This document shows, piece by piece, positions 5,391 to 6,402 of a DNA stretch of 6,402 nucleotides. Each line of letters opens with the position of its first letter. The first letter of the stretch is position 1. The stretch is from Gammaproteobacteria bacterium (GTDB lineage: Bacteria > Pseudomonadota > Gammaproteobacteria > Chromatiales > Chromatiaceae), in contig JAUVEG010000081.1 of NCBI GenBank assembly GCA_030594925.1, positions 1 to 6,402 of the forward strand, given 5' to 3'. Below the pieces are notes generated by a model. It was not told where the DNA came from, did no database searches, and saw only the letters and a program-made list of their open reading frames with translations. Position numbers and translations under genes: made by a program.

Positions 5391-5999
5391 GTGTTTGAAC
5401 TGGTTCGTGCGGGCGGTTGGCTGATGGTGCCGATACTGCTCTGTTCTGTGATTGCACTGGCGATTATCATTGAGCGCTTTATCGCTTTGCGGCGCACGCG
5501 CGTTATCCCCCACAATGTCGTACAGAATGTCTACAGGGAGTATAAACAGGCGACATTGACCCCTGATTATATCAATTCGCTGCATGATAAATCACCGATG
5601 GAGCAGATACTTGCGGCGGCGCTGTGGAACCGGAATCAGCCTCGCGCAGTCATGAAAGAGGCGATTGAAGAGGTAGGGCGGCAGGTGGCCCATGGCCTGG
5701 AACGCTACCTGGGCGGGCTTGCCACCATCGCGGATATCACCCCGCTGCTGGGACTGCTAGGGACTGTCCTCGGCATGATCTCGGTGTTTGCAGAGATCGT
5801 TTCGGCTGGTGTGGGCAATCCCGGTGCGCTCGCCGGCGGGATTTCACAGGCGCTGATTACGACAGCGGCTGGTCTCAGCGTCGCCATTCCGGCGATGCTG
5901 TTCCATCATTTTCTGGCCTCAAGGGTTGATGAACTGCTGCTCGATATGGAAGATAAGGCGGTGCAGATGGTTGATGTTCTGCATCGGAGCAACAATTAG
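5391..5999 (+). CDS. exbB: MotA/TolQ/ExbB-family proton channel subunit
   Basis: This is a 202-aa inner-membrane protein. TM1 is at about residues 9-29 (GWLMVPILLCSVIALAIII), followed by a cytoplasmic part (30-108). TM2 is at about 110-135 with PLLGLLGTVLGMI, and TM3 at about 150-174 with GISQALITTAAGLSVAIPAM. T125 and T158 match the conserved channel threonines of ExbB/TolQ. These proteins form a pentamer around an ExbD/TolR dimer and convert proton flow into force on the outer membrane. The GTG start at 5391 gives the typical MFELVRAGGWLM beginning. AGGGG (5379-5383) stands 7 nt upstream, while AGAGGA (5385-5390) is too close to serve GTG. No TonB gene is visible, and this type of pair in gammaproteobacteria is often linked to lipid A genes rather than iron uptake. 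The stop overlaps the next gene's start. exbB is a family label, not proof of a TonB role. Confidence 0.9.
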   Translation: MFELVRAGGWLMVPILLCSVIALAIIIERFIALRRTRVIPHNVVQNVYREYKQATLTPDYINSLHDKSPMEQILAAALWNRNQPRAVMKEAIEEVGRQVAHGLERYLGGLATIADITPLLGLLGTVLGMISVFAEIVSAGVGNPGALAGGISQALITTAAGLSVAIPAMLFHHFLASRVDELLLDMEDKAVQMVDVLHRSNN

Positions 6000-6402
6000 T
6001 GCAACTGCGTGCGCGTCCGAGGAAAACCCCAAAGGTCAATCTCACGCCGCTGATCGATGTGGTATTTCTGCTGCTGATTTTTTTCATGGTTTCAACAACG
6101 TTCAGAGATTCGGCCCGCATCAAGGTTGTGCTTCCCTCGATAGAGACTGAAGAGTCTGAAGACCAACATGCCGTCAAACTCACCATACAGATCGCGGCAA
6201 ACGGCATGATGTCGGTAAATGATCGCGAACTTGCCGAACCCTCTCCTCAATTGCTGAAGCGGGCGATCGTCGAGATTGCCAGGGGGGAGACGGATATCCC
6301 GATTACAGTGAAAGCCGATAAAAGTGCGCCATTTCAGGCTGTCATGACGGTGATGGATGTCGCGGCGCAGCTTGGTCTGGAAAAGCTGACCTTTCCGGGA
6401 AG
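5999..6402 (+). CDS. exbD: ExbD/TolR-family protein, nearly complete (3' end outside window)
   Basis: The frame opens at GTG 5999-6001, sharing one base with the TAG of exbB (TAGTG), and stays open to the window edge (134 codons plus 2 nt). GGAG at 5986-5989 is a suitable Shine-Dalgarno with 9-nt spacing. The short basic N-terminus (QLRARPRKTPKVN) faces the cytoplasm. One membrane helix follows, LTPLIDVVFLLLIFFMV, with D20 as the proton-carrying Asp (equivalent to E. coli ExbD D25 and TolR D23). The periplasmic domain follows (IKVVLPSIE..., ITVKADKSAPFQAVMTVMDVAAQLGLEKLTF), matching the ExbD/TolR fold. Family members are about 130-145 aa, so only a few residues are missing. It partners the ExbB-like protein immediately upstream. 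Confidence 0.92.
   Translation, partial: MQLRARPRKTPKVNLTPLIDVVFLLLIFFMVSTTFRDSARIKVVLPSIETEESEDQHAVKLTIQIAANGMMSVNDRELAEPSPQLLKRAIVEIARGETDIPITVKADKSAPFQAVMTVMDVAAQLGLEKLTFPG

Noticed and set aside
1..6402. CRISPR array, tRNA, rRNA, riboswitch or intact insertion sequence
   Set aside because: No regularly spaced repeats, tRNA-like cloverleaf, rRNA stretch, known riboswitch core or transposase frame was recognised on either strand.

Overview
The window looks like chromosomal DNA from a gammaproteobacterium. The ExbB/ExbD pair, the YpfJ-type zinc peptidase and the signal-peptide-bearing beta-barrel protein ending in Phe all indicate a Gram-negative cell. I cannot name a genus from sequence alone. 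The left third (1-2161) is visibly more AT-rich and carries accessory genes. The right two thirds are more GC-rich and carry household or envelope genes.

Left accessory block: the 3' end of a DUF4143-type ATPase gene (3-536) is followed by a complete hipB-hipA type II toxin-antitoxin operon (736-2161). A promoter with two inverted copies of a 13-bp box, the likely HipB operators, precedes the operon. Next comes a gene-poor stretch (2162-2455) with a 67-nt imperfect palindrome and a half copy of a MITE-like repeat.

Middle: a small PqqD-like gene (2456-2746) has an in-frame TAG at codon 19, immediately followed by a GTG. It is therefore a nonsense pseudogene or a gene that restarts. A membrane-anchored neutral zinc metallopeptidase (2861-3703) follows. 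It converges on a small cupin gene on the minus strand (3745-4152). A hairpin with CCCTAA-type repeats lies between them and also supplies the last codons and the stop of the cupin gene.

Right: between the cupin and the next gene lies a full-length MITE-like palindromic element (4190-4328), related to the half copy at 2278-2330. Then come an outer-membrane beta-barrel protein (4433-5368), an ExbB/TolQ-type proton channel subunit (5391-5999) and an ExbD/TolR-type partner (5999 to the window edge). The last two are translationally coupled (TAGTG) and would form a proton-motive-force-driven inner-membrane motor. The barrel gene ends 22 nt upstream of exbB and may be co-transcribed. In many gammaproteobacteria such an exbB-exbD pair precedes lipid A genes (msbA/lpxK/kdsB), so that is the expected content just past the right edge.

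I found no tRNA, rRNA, CRISPR array, intact transposase or clearly new multi-gene system. The most notable points are the interrupted PqqD-like gene, the paired hipBA operator, an Ala at the usual HipA autophosphorylation position, and the repeat-derived end of the cupin gene.
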